The notes under the pieces are model-generated. The model worked only from the letters and a program-made list of their open reading frames with translations, ran no database searches and was not told the origin of the DNA. Below, piece after piece: positions 34,055-45,916 of a DNA stretch of 64,000 nucleotides. The stretch spans positions 146,426,262-146,490,261 of the forward strand of contig NC_135718.1 in NCBI RefSeq assembly GCF_964656455.1. The letters are read 5' to 3'. A program made the position numbers and the translations under genes. The stretch comes from Halichoerus grypus (lineage: Eukaryota > Chordata > Mammalia > Carnivora > Phocidae). The stretch's first letter is position 1; the number at the start of each line of letters is the position of its first letter.

Positions 34055-34170
34055 CTATTAGACCATAATCTCCATCAGGGAAATGAACAGAGCTATCTTG
34101 TTCACCTGTCACATCCTCATCATCTAGCTCAGGTACCCAGTCACTGAAGGAGTGAATGACATGAGTGAGC
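34055..34170 (+). repeat. L2 3' end, sense
   Basis: 'agaccataatctccatcagggaaatgaacagagctatcttgttcacctgtcacatcctcatcatctagctcaggtacc...ctgaaggagtgaatga' follows the L2 terminus. Confidence 0.65.
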
Positions 34171-34174
34171 TACA

Positions 34175-36570
34175 CGGTCTCCCCCAGTGAGCATGCAGTA
34201 CGTTCTCCTACCAGTGAGAAGTCGCAGAATTATTTCAATCAGACCTCTCTAACAGCACAAGGGAAAATGTTCAATGGACCCAAGCAAATTTTTCTAGGGG
34301 GAGAACTTATATTTTTAAATCTGTATATATATTTCTAAAATTATGAACTTTATTTCCTGCAGACTGACTTCTTTCTGTCTCATTCACATTTTTCTTAAGG
34401 ATCTCTACACATATGACATGCTAAGGCAGAAAGGGGTCATGATTAGCATCATCATTTGGGTCAGGGCTCTAAGTGATAAGTGAGAAAAACCTATTTAAAC
34501 TGGCTCATATTATAGAAAAGTACTTGTCTTCAAGCATGACTGAATCCACATACTCAAACAATGCCAGCAAGAGTTTGTCTCTCTCCATCTCTTGGTTCTT
34601 CTTTCTTCTGTGTTGGCTTAATTCTCAACTGGATTCTCCTTTGTTAGTGGCAAAGAGTCCAGAAACTTCAGGTTTAAAGTTCAGGAGGAAAAAAGAAAGC
34701 TTTTCTTTCTCAGTGATTCCTGCTAAATTCCCAGAATTGCCTCTCATTGGCTGAGCTTGGGTCACCTGCCCATCCCTGCACCAATCACTGGGATTCTAAT
34801 TGTGCAAGGCCAGCCCCAGAACAAGGGGAATAAGATCCATCCTGCTTGAACCACAGAGAATATAAACAGAGGAGTGGGAGGAGGGGTAGGTTCCCAAAGG
34901 AAAATCAGGTGCTGTTAACAAAAAGGGTAAATGGATGCTGGGAAGACTAGACTGGCAGGTGTCACCATCTCCATCCATCTAGAATGAGGATGAGTAGGGC
35001 CACATCGGATGGGCTGTCAGAAAGAAAGTGATTATGGATACTATGCCACTATGGATACTATGCATGTGCTTAACGATAACAGATGAGATCCAGCACAGCC
35101 CGCAGCTGCAGAAAAGGAGCCAGCAGGGTCGGGAGTGGAAACCAAGCAGCAATCCATCTTACAGCCTAAGAGTTCCCTCAAGTCTGTTTTACTACATGAA
35201 ATGCCCAGACTGACTCAGGCACTTTTCAAGTTGCAAAACTTGCTCTCATGCTCAGCAGATATATTTGAAGCTGTTTTATGACCAACAGTTAAACAGGAGG
35301 AAATTAAGGAAGGAAAATCAAGGATACAGCTTCATGCATAAAACTCAGCCACACAATTAACAGAGCCCACATTAATCACCCATCAGTTAGGCCTCAGTGG
35401 TATGATGGTTCTTTGTCAGCAGAAATACGTGGATCCTGATAGGCAAGGAGGGTTGATGCCAATATAACTGAAACACCTAAACATGGGGCCTCTATCATTA
35501 ATTAATCAAGCAATCACTCTCTTTGTGGTATTTGTGTGATGTTTGGTAATTGGGTTTTTTAGTGTTTCTCTCCCTTTAGCCCCAGCTCTTTATCACACCT
35601 AGCATTCCTTTATCTAGACGTTCCAGTGGAAGATGAGATGTGTTTTTAATAATAATAAAACCCTTGTATTTGTAGATCACTTTGTACTTTATAAAATGGC
35701 TCACTAGAGTCTTCCAGTGGCCTTTGAAGATAAGCAGGACAAATATTATTCTCCCAAGTAACTACCGGAGTGTCTGGCTTGGAGTCTGGCTTGAAAAATG
35801 CCAGCAGAACCCAATTCTCTTGCAGGCAGAGTAAGACGTCTTCTAGTTCTGCTGGTGGAGTGTTCTGGAACCTTGGTTTAGGGTGAAGCACAGACAGGTG
35901 GAGCCACCTAGTTAGAACAGAGTCACCCTTAGTACTTGTAGTCTGGGGTCCCAAGGCAGCCCTACACAAGCGCAAAGGCAGGAAACATAGCTGGGCTTGA
36001 ACAGAAATATCTCAGGCCAACGAGCAGTAATTCCATAGACAGGGAAGAAAAACAATCAAATAGGAAATCTGAAGAGATGCATTTCATAAGATAATACAAA
36101 GATGCTCTAACAATCCTCCTATTTGTGCTGTGATTAAGAATTCTTCGTACTTCCTTGAAATACACTATCCCATTAGTCCTCAGTCTCTTAGACCAGAAGT
36201 ATTGGCATCTGCATGGCTTTGGGAAATCTTGAGGAAAGAGTTGAGCTCCTACAGCTGGGGGACTTCTTATGTCTTTCCGATGCATCTCTCCAAAGCTGAT
36301 AAAGTAGGAAATGTACTCAGACCATGGTTCTTTGTTTTAATAAGAAAAATAGTGGCTCATTGAATTAATGTTGGTTACTTTTTTGCATGACCCTAAGGCC
36401 CATGCTTGGAAACACTATCCCTAAAAATGATCATTATAAAAACACTTTAAAAATCATTCACTTATTCATTTAGTTTACCAACCTTTTCAAGGCCATGATG
36501 CCCAGTTCTATAGTGGTGCAGATGACAAAGATAAAAAGGTACAGTTCCTAACCTCAATGGCTGGACACAT
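34175..36570. other. 2.4 kb largely repeat-free, non-coding
   Basis: No gene recognised. A weak antisense MIR trace may lie at 35645-35770. The AT-rich stretch 35335-35550 has clustered TAAT motifs ('cattaatcacccatcagttagg', 'tcattaattaatcaagcaatcac') and is a candidate for conserved non-coding DNA; this is inference. Confidence 0.4.
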
Positions 36571-36579
36571 AAGCTAATC

Positions 36580-37040
36580 ATTATAATCACTGAGCACTTG
36601 CCATATCCAGGCACTGTGCCAAGTGCCTTCTTTGTATTATTTCTTTTAATCCTTCCCGTTGGGGCGCCTGGGTAGCTCAGTCGTTAAGCGTCTGCCTTCG
36701 GTTCAGGTCATGACCCCAGGGTCCTGGGATCGGGCCCCGCATAGGGCTCCCTGCTCAGCAGAGAGCCTGCTTCTCCCTCTCCCATTCCCCCTGCTTGTGT
36801 TCCCTCTCTCGCTGTGTCTCTCTCTGTCAAATAAATAAATAAAATTAAAAAAAAAAAAAAAGAAGTGTTAATCCTTCCCGTAACCACAGAGGTAGGTATT
36901 ATTATTACTGTCATTTTACAGATGACTAAACTGAGGCTCACAATGGTTAAGTGACTTGACCAAGCTCACGTGGCCAGTTAGAGGTGGAGCTGGGAGCCAA
37001 GCTCAGGCAGTCCAAACCTTAACACATACTCTTAACTCCA
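36580..37040 (-). repeat. MIR SINE, antisense, split by a CanSINE
   Basis: 'actgagcacttgccatatccaggcactgtgccaagtgcc...tttaatccttcccgt' [CanSINE] 'aaccacagaggtaggtattattattactgtcattttacagatgactaaactgaggctcac...ctcacgtggccagttagaggtggagctggga...actcttaactccatacca'. A near full-length MIR with the younger SINE in the middle. Confidence 0.92.
36660..36867 (+). mobile_element. CanSINE, sense, young arctoid type, inside a MIR
   Basis: Head 'ggggcgcctgggtagctcag', body closely resembling the copy at 22150, tail AAATAAATAAATAAAATTA16. A perfect 14-bp TSD (ttaatccttcccgt) lies at 36646-36659 and 36868-36881. Confidence 0.96.
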
Positions 37041-37079
37041 TACCATGAGTACACTAGTCATGGGATGAATAAAGTTCAG

Positions 37080-37350
37080 TGGTAGCACAAGGAAAGAAGC
37101 AGCAAAATATGCACAAAGGACTTAGTTAAGTATCGCAGGAAAGAGAGCATTTGAGCCGAGACCTAAACTAGCTTGGAAAAGACAACCCTAGCACAGGGAA
37201 CAGCATTGCCTAAGCACAAAGGCAGGAAGAAGCCTGGTGTATTCTGTGACATACAACTAGACCAGAGAGGCTTGGGCATCGAGCAAAGGTTGGGGAAGAA
37301 TGGGAGGTAAGGCTGGTGAGGAAGGCAGGACCTGAATACCATATCATCAA
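37080..37350 (-). repeat. Ancient L2-like LINE fragment, antisense
   Basis: 'gcatttgagccgagacctaaactagc', 'cagggaacagcattgcctaagcacaaaggcagga', '...ggcttgggcatcgagcaaaggttgg' follows the common 'catttgagcaaagacctgaagg...gggaacagc...gcaaaggccctgagg' order. Subfamily uncertain. Confidence 0.45.
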
Positions 37351-37612
37351 TTACACAAGGTATCTGTGTAAATATCCTCAGATATGAAACAAATACGTCA
37401 TTTAATTTGTCTGGCAATTAATAGCTCTCACTGCCTGATTACCATCAGAGTGAACTTGACTTTAGTTTCCTGGGGTCCAGTCTCCTTGATGAACAGGCTA
37501 CTTTTCACTGTTACTGTTTAATGTTAAAGATCTCTTCACATAAAGACTTTAATATCATGTTTGTTTTGGATTTACATTCAATCCTAAAAGAGATTTAAAA
37601 TGTTACAAATTA

Positions 37613-37829
37613 GGGGTGCCTGGGTGGCTCAGTCAGTTAGGCACCTGACTTGATTTCGGCTTAGGTCATGATCTCAGGGTCATTAGATTGAGCCCCGCAT
37701 CTAGCTCTTGCGGAGTGTGGAACTTGCTTGGGATTCTCCCTCTGCCCCTCCCTCCTGCTTATTCTCTCTCTCTCCCCACTCACATGCTCCCTCTCTTTAA
37801 AAATAAATAAATACAAAAATAAATAAAAA
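37613..37829 (+). mobile_element. CanSINE, sense
   Basis: Head 'ggggtgcctgggtggctcag', CT run, long interrupted tail with AAATAAATAAATACAAAAATAAATAAAAA. A perfect 17-bp TSD (taaaatgttacaaatta) lies at 37596-37612 and 37830-37846. Confidence 0.96.
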
Positions 37830-37849
37830 TAAAATGTTACAAATTATCT

Positions 37850-38915
37850 ATGGAATCTAAACTAATCAGTTTAGAGTCATGAATTTGAATTCATCAAAAT
37901 GTATCCTTACTCCATATAATTGAAAATGTGTATAAATATAATTGGTTAAAAAAGAGTAGAAGAAAATATACCGATATTTTAAGAATTGTCTTTAAATGCT
38001 GGGAAATTTTCTGTAGTTTCTAAATTTTCTATAATGATCATGGATCACTTTGAGGAATACAGAAAGAAATTTTTCTACAATGGAGACCAGACATTTTAAA
38101 AAATCAAAGTAATACACGCATGTATTTCAAAAGGCAAATTTTCCCAAAGGGCTAATAATGAAAACCTTACTTTGTCCTTCACTACCCACTCAGTCTTACC
38201 CCCAAAGTCAACCCACTAACTCTTCAACATGTTCATTCTGTAGTTAAACAGAAATATGTAGTTCTTCTATGGTTCGGCAGTATACATGGGTTTTTATGCT
38301 ATTTCTGATTTTGTCAATTTTAGACATTCAACTTCCTGCCATTAGATTTAGCTCACATGCATCACCTCCCACCTGTCGTTCCCAACTTCCCAATATGGTT
38401 ACAACACACATTTAGTTTCTCTATTGTTTGGTTACTTAGAAATTTTAGGTAATACACGTGCACCATCATTTCCTATTTCACCAAATGTAGTCAGTCTCCC
38501 TCCACATCCCTGTGGGTACAGTAAGAACATTGGTGCTCCTAGACTTGCCCTCGGCTCTTCTTTCTCCTTCTTCAGCATTCCAATCTTAGAGCGTTCAAGT
38601 TGATAACATTTACACTTGGTTCTGTAATGATAATTCAATCTTCTGTGCTTCTCCTATCAGTTCATTCTAAAATTTGAAAACTAATAACAGCATTTACATT
38701 ATTGTGACTATGTAAATGGTATTCACAAGGAGCCATGTAGTATTCTGTGAGTATAATTTCTTTCTAATACGTGCTTTTGTTTCTCTTGATTCTAACACTA
38801 CTTTAAAATGTTTCAGCACATCAGGTATTCTATAGTCTCCTTTTTTCCCAGTAGACTTCTCTCCCAGGGCCTCTGGGTTGCATGCTCTGCAGGTGCAATG
38901 GACAGTGTGGTTGAT
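37850..38915. other. Non-coding, AT-rich, unassigned
   Basis: Old repeat character (e.g. 'aatacacgcatgtatttcaaaaggc') but no family I can name. Confidence 0.4.
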
Positions 38916-38919
38916 TCTC

Positions 38920-39210
38920 CCAAACCCAGATCAGTAGACTGAGACAACAGTCACATTCTCGGTGAGGACTTTCCTGGAGGTCTTCCCTAAAACTCCATCG
39001 CCCTTCAGCACTTGCTGTCCCCTCCTCTGCTTTGTGTATCCACCAGTATACATCACCATACAGCATGAAGGTTTTTTACATACTCGTTTGTTATCTGTGT
39101 ACCTAAATCTAAGCTTCATGAAGGCAGAGAGTTTTGTCTGTGTATTCTCTGCTTTATCCCAGTGCCAAGAACAGTGTCTGGCGCACAGTAGGCCCTAAGT
39201 GGAAGAATCA
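38920..39210 (+). repeat. L2 3' end, sense
   Basis: 'gtacctaaatctaagcttcatgaaggcagagagttttgtctgtgtattctctgctttatcccagtgccaagaacagtgtctggcgcacagtaggccctaag' is a textbook L2 3' end; the upstream 'ggaggtcttccctaaaac...' fits too. Confidence 0.88.
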
Positions 39211-39689
39211 AAGTGACTCCATGTCCTTTCCTAGAGACTCTTGTGAGGATGAGTAGCCCTTCTAGACCAATTTGGGGCAATAAGACGTGAGGAGATAGTT
39301 GCTGGGAAGGAGAAGCCAGTCTCTCTCCTGTTAGGTATGTACAAAGAAGCATTTGTTCAGGTTGTTTTTGGCAACCATCTCATGACCAGGAGGAAAAGCA
39401 GCTTTAGGATGAAGCCAGTACCAGGATGACAGAGTAAAAACGGTAAAGGCTGGGTCTTTGTTGATCTTTGAACCATCGAATCCATCTGGGAGACCTCCCT
39501 ACCTGTGGTTTTTGTTTAAGCCAAAGGATTTTCCATTACTTTACAGTCAAGAATCTTATCTGTTACCTTAGTTCTGCTGGATACCTGCTGTCTTAGGAAT
39601 CCTCCTCACTGCCTTTCTGAGTCACGCTTTCGTAGATCCCGTGTCTTCCTTTGTTTATTTATTCTCTTGTTTTACTAGAACACATGCTG

Positions 39690-40390
39690 AACAACTTCCT
39701 GAGAAGTTGTTTTTTTCTAAGTCCTTAAGTGTCTCAAAATGTTTTAATTTCTCCAGTATACTTCATTGATGAGTTGGGTAGGTAACGAATTCTAGAAGGA
39801 AATCATAATATCTCAGATTTTTGAAAATTTTAATCACTCAAATTGCCTTTTACCATCCATTGCTGCTGATGGGATATTTGGGTGATCTAGCTTTATTCTG
39901 GAAAACAGGATTGCCTCATTTAGCAAGTAAAAATACAGAACACCTGATTGAATTTGCATTTCAGATAAACAAGGAAATATTTGGGACATAGTTATTCTAA
40001 AAAATTATCCATTGTTTATATGAACTTCAGATTTAATTGTGTGTCCTGTGTTTTATCTTTTAACCCTGTTGGGAAAGTTTTAGGATATTCTCATTGTCCT
40101 CTATGTCCTGGAATTTCACAGTATTTTTTAGAAGATTTTATATATTTATTTATTTGAGAGAGAGAAAGAGAGAGAACACAAGTTGGGGAGAGGGACAGAG
40201 GGACAAGCAGACTCCCTGCTGAGCGGGGATTCTGACACAGGGCTTGATCCCAGGACCCTGAGATCACGACCTAAGCTAAAGTAACCGAGTAAGCCACCCA
40301 GGTGCCTCTCACAGTATTTCTAGGTGTGAGTCTTTAAAAAAAAAAACAACTCATCATATTAATGCTAATTGAACCCCAAGAAAGAGGGTA
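39690..40390 (-). mobile_element. Ancient L1-like remnant, antisense, split by a CanSINE
   Basis: 'tctcaaaatgttttaatttctccagtatacttcattgatgagttgggtaggtaacgaattctagaagg', '...caaattgccttttaccatccattgctgctgatggg', and 'cacagtatttctaggtgtgagtc' after the SINE, resemble antisense old L1 ('tttcactggatatagaattctaggttg...'). Divergence is high. Confidence 0.4.
40127..40308 (-). mobile_element. CanSINE, antisense
   Basis: 'gattttatatatttatttatttgagagagagaaag' tail complement, head complement ends 'agccacccaggtgcctc'. An 11-bp TSD (tcacagtattt) lies at 40116-40126 and 40309-40319. Confidence 0.94.
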
Positions 40391-40969
40391 TGGTTTTTGT
40401 TGACATGTTTAACTGGTGAGTCACAGTTGCTTCCATGCTCCAGCCCTCTGTCAGTTTGAGTTTGAGGAAATGCAGCAAGAAAAAAAGTTTTGTCAAACAC
40501 AGAGTTTAAAAATTTTTAGAGAAAGTACTATCAGAAGAGAGGCATGGGAAGACTCCAGTGTACTCCATATAGGGCCTGGTCCTCTAGTTAAATTATCTGG
40601 TTTGCAGCCTGGCCACCCAGCATCAGTGAACAATCTTAGGAAAGGACCCAGAATTCAGGCTGAAGAGCCTTGCTTTGTAAGAGTGAATATTCTGAACACA
40701 TCCTGAATTTACCATGTAATTGCTCTGCTGTGAACATAGCATAGAGATATACTATCTCCAAAGGAGAAGATGATTTGCTTGTGAGATACATATTTCCTGG
40801 GGTTATCTCCGAGTGAACTAGCCAGAAAGTAAGTGAAGAGGTAGAGAGATAAGAAGTAATCACTTTGGAAAGTAGTGGTAAAATCAGGCAAGGTAGAGAC
40901 AGGTCAAACAAATTAGAAGGAGAGCTATAGAGTCATGAGAGAGGAGATTTAAAAAGTAACTTCAGATTC

Positions 40970-41155
40970 ATTGAACTGGACATGACGTTAGAAATCACCT
41001 GGGCCAGCCCCTCCTCTTACCAGTGACATTACCCAGGCTGAGGGAGCAGAAGGGGCTTGCTGAGAGTCACAGAACCAGACCAGACCAGTTCCCCTGATTC
41101 CCAGTCCAGTGTTTATTCCACTCCATTGACGCTGCCGTTTGGGACTTACTGCACA
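40970..41155 (-). repeat. MIR SINE, antisense (MIRb-like)
   Basis: 'tagaaatcacctgggccagcccctcctcttaccagtgacattacccaggctgagggagcagaaggggcttgctgagagtcacagaacc...gattcccagtccagtgtttattccactcc'. Confidence 0.75.
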
Positions 41156-41159
41156 ACAG

Positions 41160-42160
41160 CCCTATTTAATCATCTTGACAGCCTTTGAGAATGATAAACT
41201 TTCTCTGCAATGATCTGACTCAGCTCAGAGTAGCAGCTTCACCAAATGCCCCATTAAAATGCAGTCAACTCCAAGGGGGTGGTGGATTTCAGAGGGCTTG
41301 CAGAAGGTTCCCCTGACCAAAAATATTGCCTGCATCCACCTGCCTGTGTGTCTGAAATGAAACGTTGAAAATGTCTGTTGTAATGCAAATGACTACATTT
41401 AACATTTTGCTTCTATCTTTGTAGCAGCTCCTTAACAAAGATGAAGGTCTTGATGGAATGTGACATGGACAAATATGTCTTGATTGGACAGGGGTAGAAT
41501 GATTAGACAATGGCCTGAAATGTATTAGGACCCATCAGGTACAAATGGCAGCAGGTGCCTACTTCACCATCATCATTTCATATCAGAACAAAGCAACAGA
41601 TTGCTTTGTGCTCTAATCATTTTCCTGTCATCAGATTTCACTTTCAGTGTCTGATGTCACAGTAAGATATTTTTGTAGACCTAGTTTCCTTGATTACTTG
41701 AATAATTCACATTTTGTATCTGAATATGGGATGTTTTCAGCAGAACAAAGTTCCTTTAAATGGCAATTTTGATTTCAGCAACAAGAATTGCTATGTCTGG
41801 ACTCAAACTTGAAAATGTATTTTCCACATGTGAAGGTCATTTGCCTTCTTCTCCTTGTGGCCAGAAGTTAAGGAAGATGAAGATTGAAAGATGGCCACTG
41901 GTTTTTGCCAACAAAGAGCATGTGTAATAGAGTGATAGGGGCCAAGGATAGATTGCCATGCCTGGTTGAGAAGTGAATGCAGGTGAAAACGCTGGGAAAA
42001 ATAATGTAGACAGCCTTTAGAGAAGCTTGACTATGGCCACAAAGAGAAAATATTTTATTGAAATGTTTGATATTGATTGGTTGGTTGGTTTTAAAGGTGG
42101 GAGAGACTTGAATGTTTCTATTATCTTGGGGGAATGAGGTAGGGCCTCAGCTTCTTCAGC
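41160..42160. other. 1 kb without recognised repeats
   Basis: AT-rich, non-coding. 41520-41860 is free of recognisable repeats and holds homeodomain- and SOX-like short motifs; a candidate conserved element only. Confidence 0.35.
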
Positions 42161-42164
42161 TGCA

Positions 42165-42285
42165 TATTGCAGAAATGCTAGTACCACCATAAATAAGTCT
42201 GTCCAAGGTCACCTAGCCAACTGGCCAAAGTATCAGGATTGAAATCCGGGTCTTTTAACAGCTTGTTCTCTTGGGTGCATGTCTC
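42165..42285 (-). repeat. MIR-like fragment, antisense
   Basis: 'agtctgtccaaggtcacctagccaactggccaaagtatcaggattgaaatccgggtcttttaacagcttgttctc' matches the 5' part of antisense MIR. Confidence 0.7.
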
Positions 42286-42424
42286 TCCATTTTGCAAATG
42301 TTGGGTTTTCAGTGGGTCATGGGAGGATACAGGTGGTTATTTCTGTACAAATACATTTGGAAAGAGCTGTTAGGTCCTCTTGGGCATGGAAGGGACAAAG
42401 AAAGCAAATACTTGGCTAAGTAAA

Positions 42425-42640
42425 TGCATTCCATTTGTCAGACACTAGGGTAAGCACTTTACATATAACAAGTTATTCAATCTTCATAGCAACTATACAA
42501 AGCAGATAAAGTTACTATCCTTATTTTACAGAGAAAGACATTGAGGCTCAAAGAGATTAAGTATCTTGCCCAAGATCACACAGCTAGTACAGGCCAAATC
42601 AAAGAGCCCATGTCCTTAACCGCTAGACTATACTGTCTCT
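42425..42640 (-). repeat. MIR SINE, antisense
   Basis: 'catttgtcagacactagggtaagcactttacat', '...ccttattttacagagaaagacattgaggctcaaagagattaagtatcttgcccaagatcacacagctagtacagg', '...gtccttaaccgctagactatactgtctctca'. Nearly complete and well preserved. Confidence 0.92.
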
Positions 42641-42840
42641 CATGGGAATGCAGAGTAATACTGATTTATACCACAAATTAGCAAATAATATTTTAAAATA
42701 ATCACAACTTAGTTTTTTCTAGGCACAGTCATATTTATTGTCCTATTTTATCTTATTTTACTTTCAGAGCAACCAGTTGTAAGACAACGAAGGCAGAGAA
42801 CACCATCTGCATTTGAGAGTAGGGAGACACTGAAGCACAT

Positions 42841-42888
42841 TGTCTCCCTCTCTTCCTCTCTTCCTCTCTCCCCCTTCACCCCCACCCC

Positions 42889-42926
<38 letters not shown>
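42841..42926. repeat. Pyrimidine tract followed by (CA)18
   Basis: TC-rich stretch 42841-42880, then CCCAACA and a perfect CA run 42890-42926. A compound microsatellite, probably polymorphic. Confidence 0.95.
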
Positions 42927-42928
<2 letters not shown>

Positions 42929-43429
42929 TTAGGAAATAATGGAGCCTGGGCTGCCTCAGTGCCCAAATTTGCTGCAGAGTTTCCAGGACCTTTAAGGGAA
43001 GAGATTCAGTCCTCTGCTGTTTTTAGCAAGTAACACCTGGTGTCCAAGGTAGAGAAAATAAACCCATTCCATCAAAATGCCAGAACATAGGCCCTCGAGC
43101 TGCTTTATCAGAGAACTAGATGAGAGGATTCATAAGTAATAACCAAGGAAACTATTCCTGGTAATAGAAACTCTTAAAAAAATAAATGTAGCATGTCTTG
43201 ACCCCTTCTAGACTTCTTCCCCCTTCCAAGTGACCTACAGTCACTTGGCATCAGAGAGCTCTTCGGTGAGATGGTGATTTGCAATTAATTAGCTTTAGGA
43301 ATAAAAGAGTAAACACAAGTTGGTCCCACATGCTCTTGACACATAACAGACCATTTAGAAAGGCAGTATTAATCAGTTATGGAAAGGAATCACTAGCGTG
43401 AAGAAGAAAAGTCAGCCCAGGTGTGATTT

Positions 43430-43545
43430 GTTGATAATTTGGAGGAAGGACCATGTCTTGTTTATCTTTGCACCCCCAGCACCCAGAACAATGTTTGGTG
43501 CACAGTCAGTGCCCAATAAATTTTGTTTAATGATTGACGAACATT
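43430..43545 (+). repeat. L2 3' end, sense
   Basis: 'ggaccatgtcttgtttatctttgcacccccagcacccagaacaatgtttggtgcacagtcagtgcccaataaattttgtttaatgattg' is the L2 terminus. Confidence 0.88.
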
Positions 43546-43549
43546 AGCC

Positions 43550-44125
43550 AGCATATAATGATGGCCATTCCTGCCACCATGTTCCGATCCTCAAAAACCA
43601 ATGATTATGCTTGTAAAATCTACTTAGTTGGGCAGAAGGAAAATCAAAATGGCACCCAAAAACTCTGGCCTGAAATTCTTAGGGAATTGCCTCAACTTTT
43701 AACTTGCTTGACTTGAAGCATTCTGACTTTAATGAAAGCAATTCTATCATTGGTGGGTAAGTTTTGAGACCAACTATAAAATTCTTGTATCTTGATGTAG
43801 AAGAATAAAGGTGTTCAACAACAGCATAGAACCATATTCCCATTGCAATTATGTTTACTTGGCAAGATTTATTTGGAGCTCCAATCTGAGATGGCAGAAA
43901 GAGACATTCTCTTGCTGGAGTCCCAGTTTCAGATTCAGGAACTCCTTTTTAACCCCCTTTCAACTCTGTCTTACCTTCCATTACCTGTACACCCCTAGTC
44001 ATCCTGCTCTGAGTCCTGATGGAAGCCTCTTCTCTTACTATTTCCTGAATCTCAGTGAATGGCACCACCCAAGGACTCCAGTCTGACACTTTGGAATCAT
44101 CCTTACTCAATATGCCCCTCACTGC
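43550..44125. other. Non-coding, unassigned
   Basis: No recognised gene. 43960-44060 is pyrimidine-rich and may be L2 but is not clear. Confidence 0.4.
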
Positions 44126-44127
44126 CA

Positions 44128-44128
<1 letters not shown>

Positions 44129-44176
<48 letters not shown>
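44129..44176. repeat. (CA)24 microsatellite
   Basis: 48 bp perfect CA repeat, the longest in the window. It creates artefactual TH/VC dipeptide open frames on both strands. Confidence 0.97.
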
Positions 44177-44177
<1 letters not shown>

Positions 44178-44559
44178 CTTAACAGGCTACCAGGTACCAG
44201 TGATTGTACCTTAGCCATTACTGTAGTTCAGGACATTATCTCTCTGAACTCCTGCAAAATGTTTCTGTGTTCCAGGCAGAAGAAAGCTATAAATGCTGTA
44301 AGTCTTTTTGCCATTTCTATGCATGGAAAATTATTTGAATTCATAGGTTTGTAAGTGTACTCAGGTGATTACAACACTGAGGTAATAGATGAGACTGTAG
44401 AAGGGGATAAACTCTCCAAAAAGGGCACACTCATTCTTCAGGACCTTGGAGAGAACCAGCAGAGGCAACAGATCAATAGATGTAGGCAAGTGTTGTCAGA
44501 ACCAGCTCTGTGAACAATGCCAAACGCGGGAAAGAACTCAAGTTAGATATTCTAGTCAC

Positions 44560-44935
44560 AGATTTTCTTTCTGGTTCTTGCAACTTCGAATCCATTCCTG
44601 TTTCAGGGCTTTCTTGCCAGATGTTTCCCCTGACTGGAACCCTTTGGCCCCATATATTTGCTTTGCTGTCCGCTCCTCCACATTGAGGTCTCAGCTCAAA
44701 TGACTCTGCAGTAAAGCCTTTCTTCAGCCACTCTTATCCTATTTCCTCATAACAGTTATCACTATTTGCAACCATGCTACATATTCATTTGTCTACTTGA
44801 CTGTTGTCTCCCTCACCTTCACAGAAAGTAAGCTCCATGAAAGAACAGACCATGTCTGTCATCTCTGCAGTGTTTAAAACATACCTGAAACCCTGAAGGC
44901 ACTCTATAAATATTTGACAAATGAGCAAATGAAAT
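44560..44935 (+). repeat. L2 LINE 3' end, sense
   Basis: Long, clear L2: 'catattcatttgtctacttgactgttgtctccc', 'gaaagtaagctccatgaaagaacagaccatgtctgtcatctctgcagtg', '...aaccctgaaggcactctataaatatttgacaaatgagcaaatg', preceded by 'gaggtctcagctcaaatgactctgcagtaaagcctttc'. Confidence 0.93.
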
Positions 44936-45369
44936 AAGACAAGCAATGAGAGCGGGCAATTAGATTTGAGGCTGAGGAGACTATAGAGGACCTTGAACTG
45001 AATGGTTTGAGCTAATACCAGACACTTATTGTTGGGTTCAGAGAAACAGGATCCGAGACGCCATGTATGGGTTTGTGTTAGCATGACCCATGTGGAAACG
45101 GGCATCTAACAGATTCATTGGGCGACACCGCCAACACTACATTTTCATTTCTAGGATAACCAATACATTTTGAACTAATAAAAGCAAGACAATTCCATAT
45201 TTGGATCTCTGCAAAAGCAGAAGGGAGTGAGGAATGTTTCCCCATTTACTTCCTCTAATTAGGTACTTCGATTTTCTCAGTGACATCAAGTGGAGACTGA
45301 CCAGGCAAATCACTGAATGGGTTGTTTACCCCATAGAGGTCAATGAGTAAAAACTGTTGTCCCTGAGCC

Positions 45370-45573
45370 CTTATCTTTTTAAAAAGATTTTATTTATTCA
45401 TTTGAGAGAGAGAGAGAGAAAGTATGAGAGAGTGCGAGCACACAAGCGGGGAGAGGGGCAGAGGAAGAAGCAGGCTCTCCTCTGAGCAGGGAGCCCAATG
45501 CAGGACTCGATTCCAGATCCTGGGATCATGACCTGAGCTGAAGGCAGGTGACTGAGCCACCCAGCCGCCCGCT
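45370..45573 (-). mobile_element. CanSINE, antisense
   Basis: 'aaaaagattttatttattcatttgagagagag' tail complement, head complement 'ctgagccacccagccgccc' near 45570. A short TSD (cctgagcc) lies at 45362-45369 and 45574-45581. Confidence 0.92.
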
Positions 45574-45775
45574 CCTGAGCCATGATTTACAGAATTCTTA
45601 GGAAATGGGAGAGTCTTGTGGCCAGGGAGCTGGGATCCTGCCATCTCTGCCAATGAAGAAGGCGCACACCCGGGTGGTGGGACCAACTGTCTGCCCAAGA
45701 TTTGAATTTGGTAAATGGGTTTTATTTGGCCCACATAATGGTTTTAAGTTTTTAAAATTAACCACCAGCATTTTA

Positions 45776-45916
45776 TTTTATTTTTATCTTTTCAAGCAGA
45801 TTGCACACTCAGCGTGGAGCCCAACATGGGGCCTGAACTCACAGCTGTAAGATCAAGACCTGAGCTGAGATCAAGGGTTGGACGCTTAACCAACTGAGCC
45901 ACCCAGGCACCCCTTG
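45776..45916 (-). mobile_element. CanSINE, antisense, internally shortened
   Basis: Head complement 'ccaactgagccacccaggcacccc' and body are present, but the CT-rich segment is missing: 'ttttatcttttcaagcagattgcacactc' joins tail to body. TSD ccagcatttta at 45765-45775 and 45917-45927. At 141 bp it is well short of the usual length of about 190-210. Confidence 0.92.

Noticed and set aside
44129..44218. Poly-TH and poly-VC coding frames
   Set aside because: Artefacts of translating the CA repeat.
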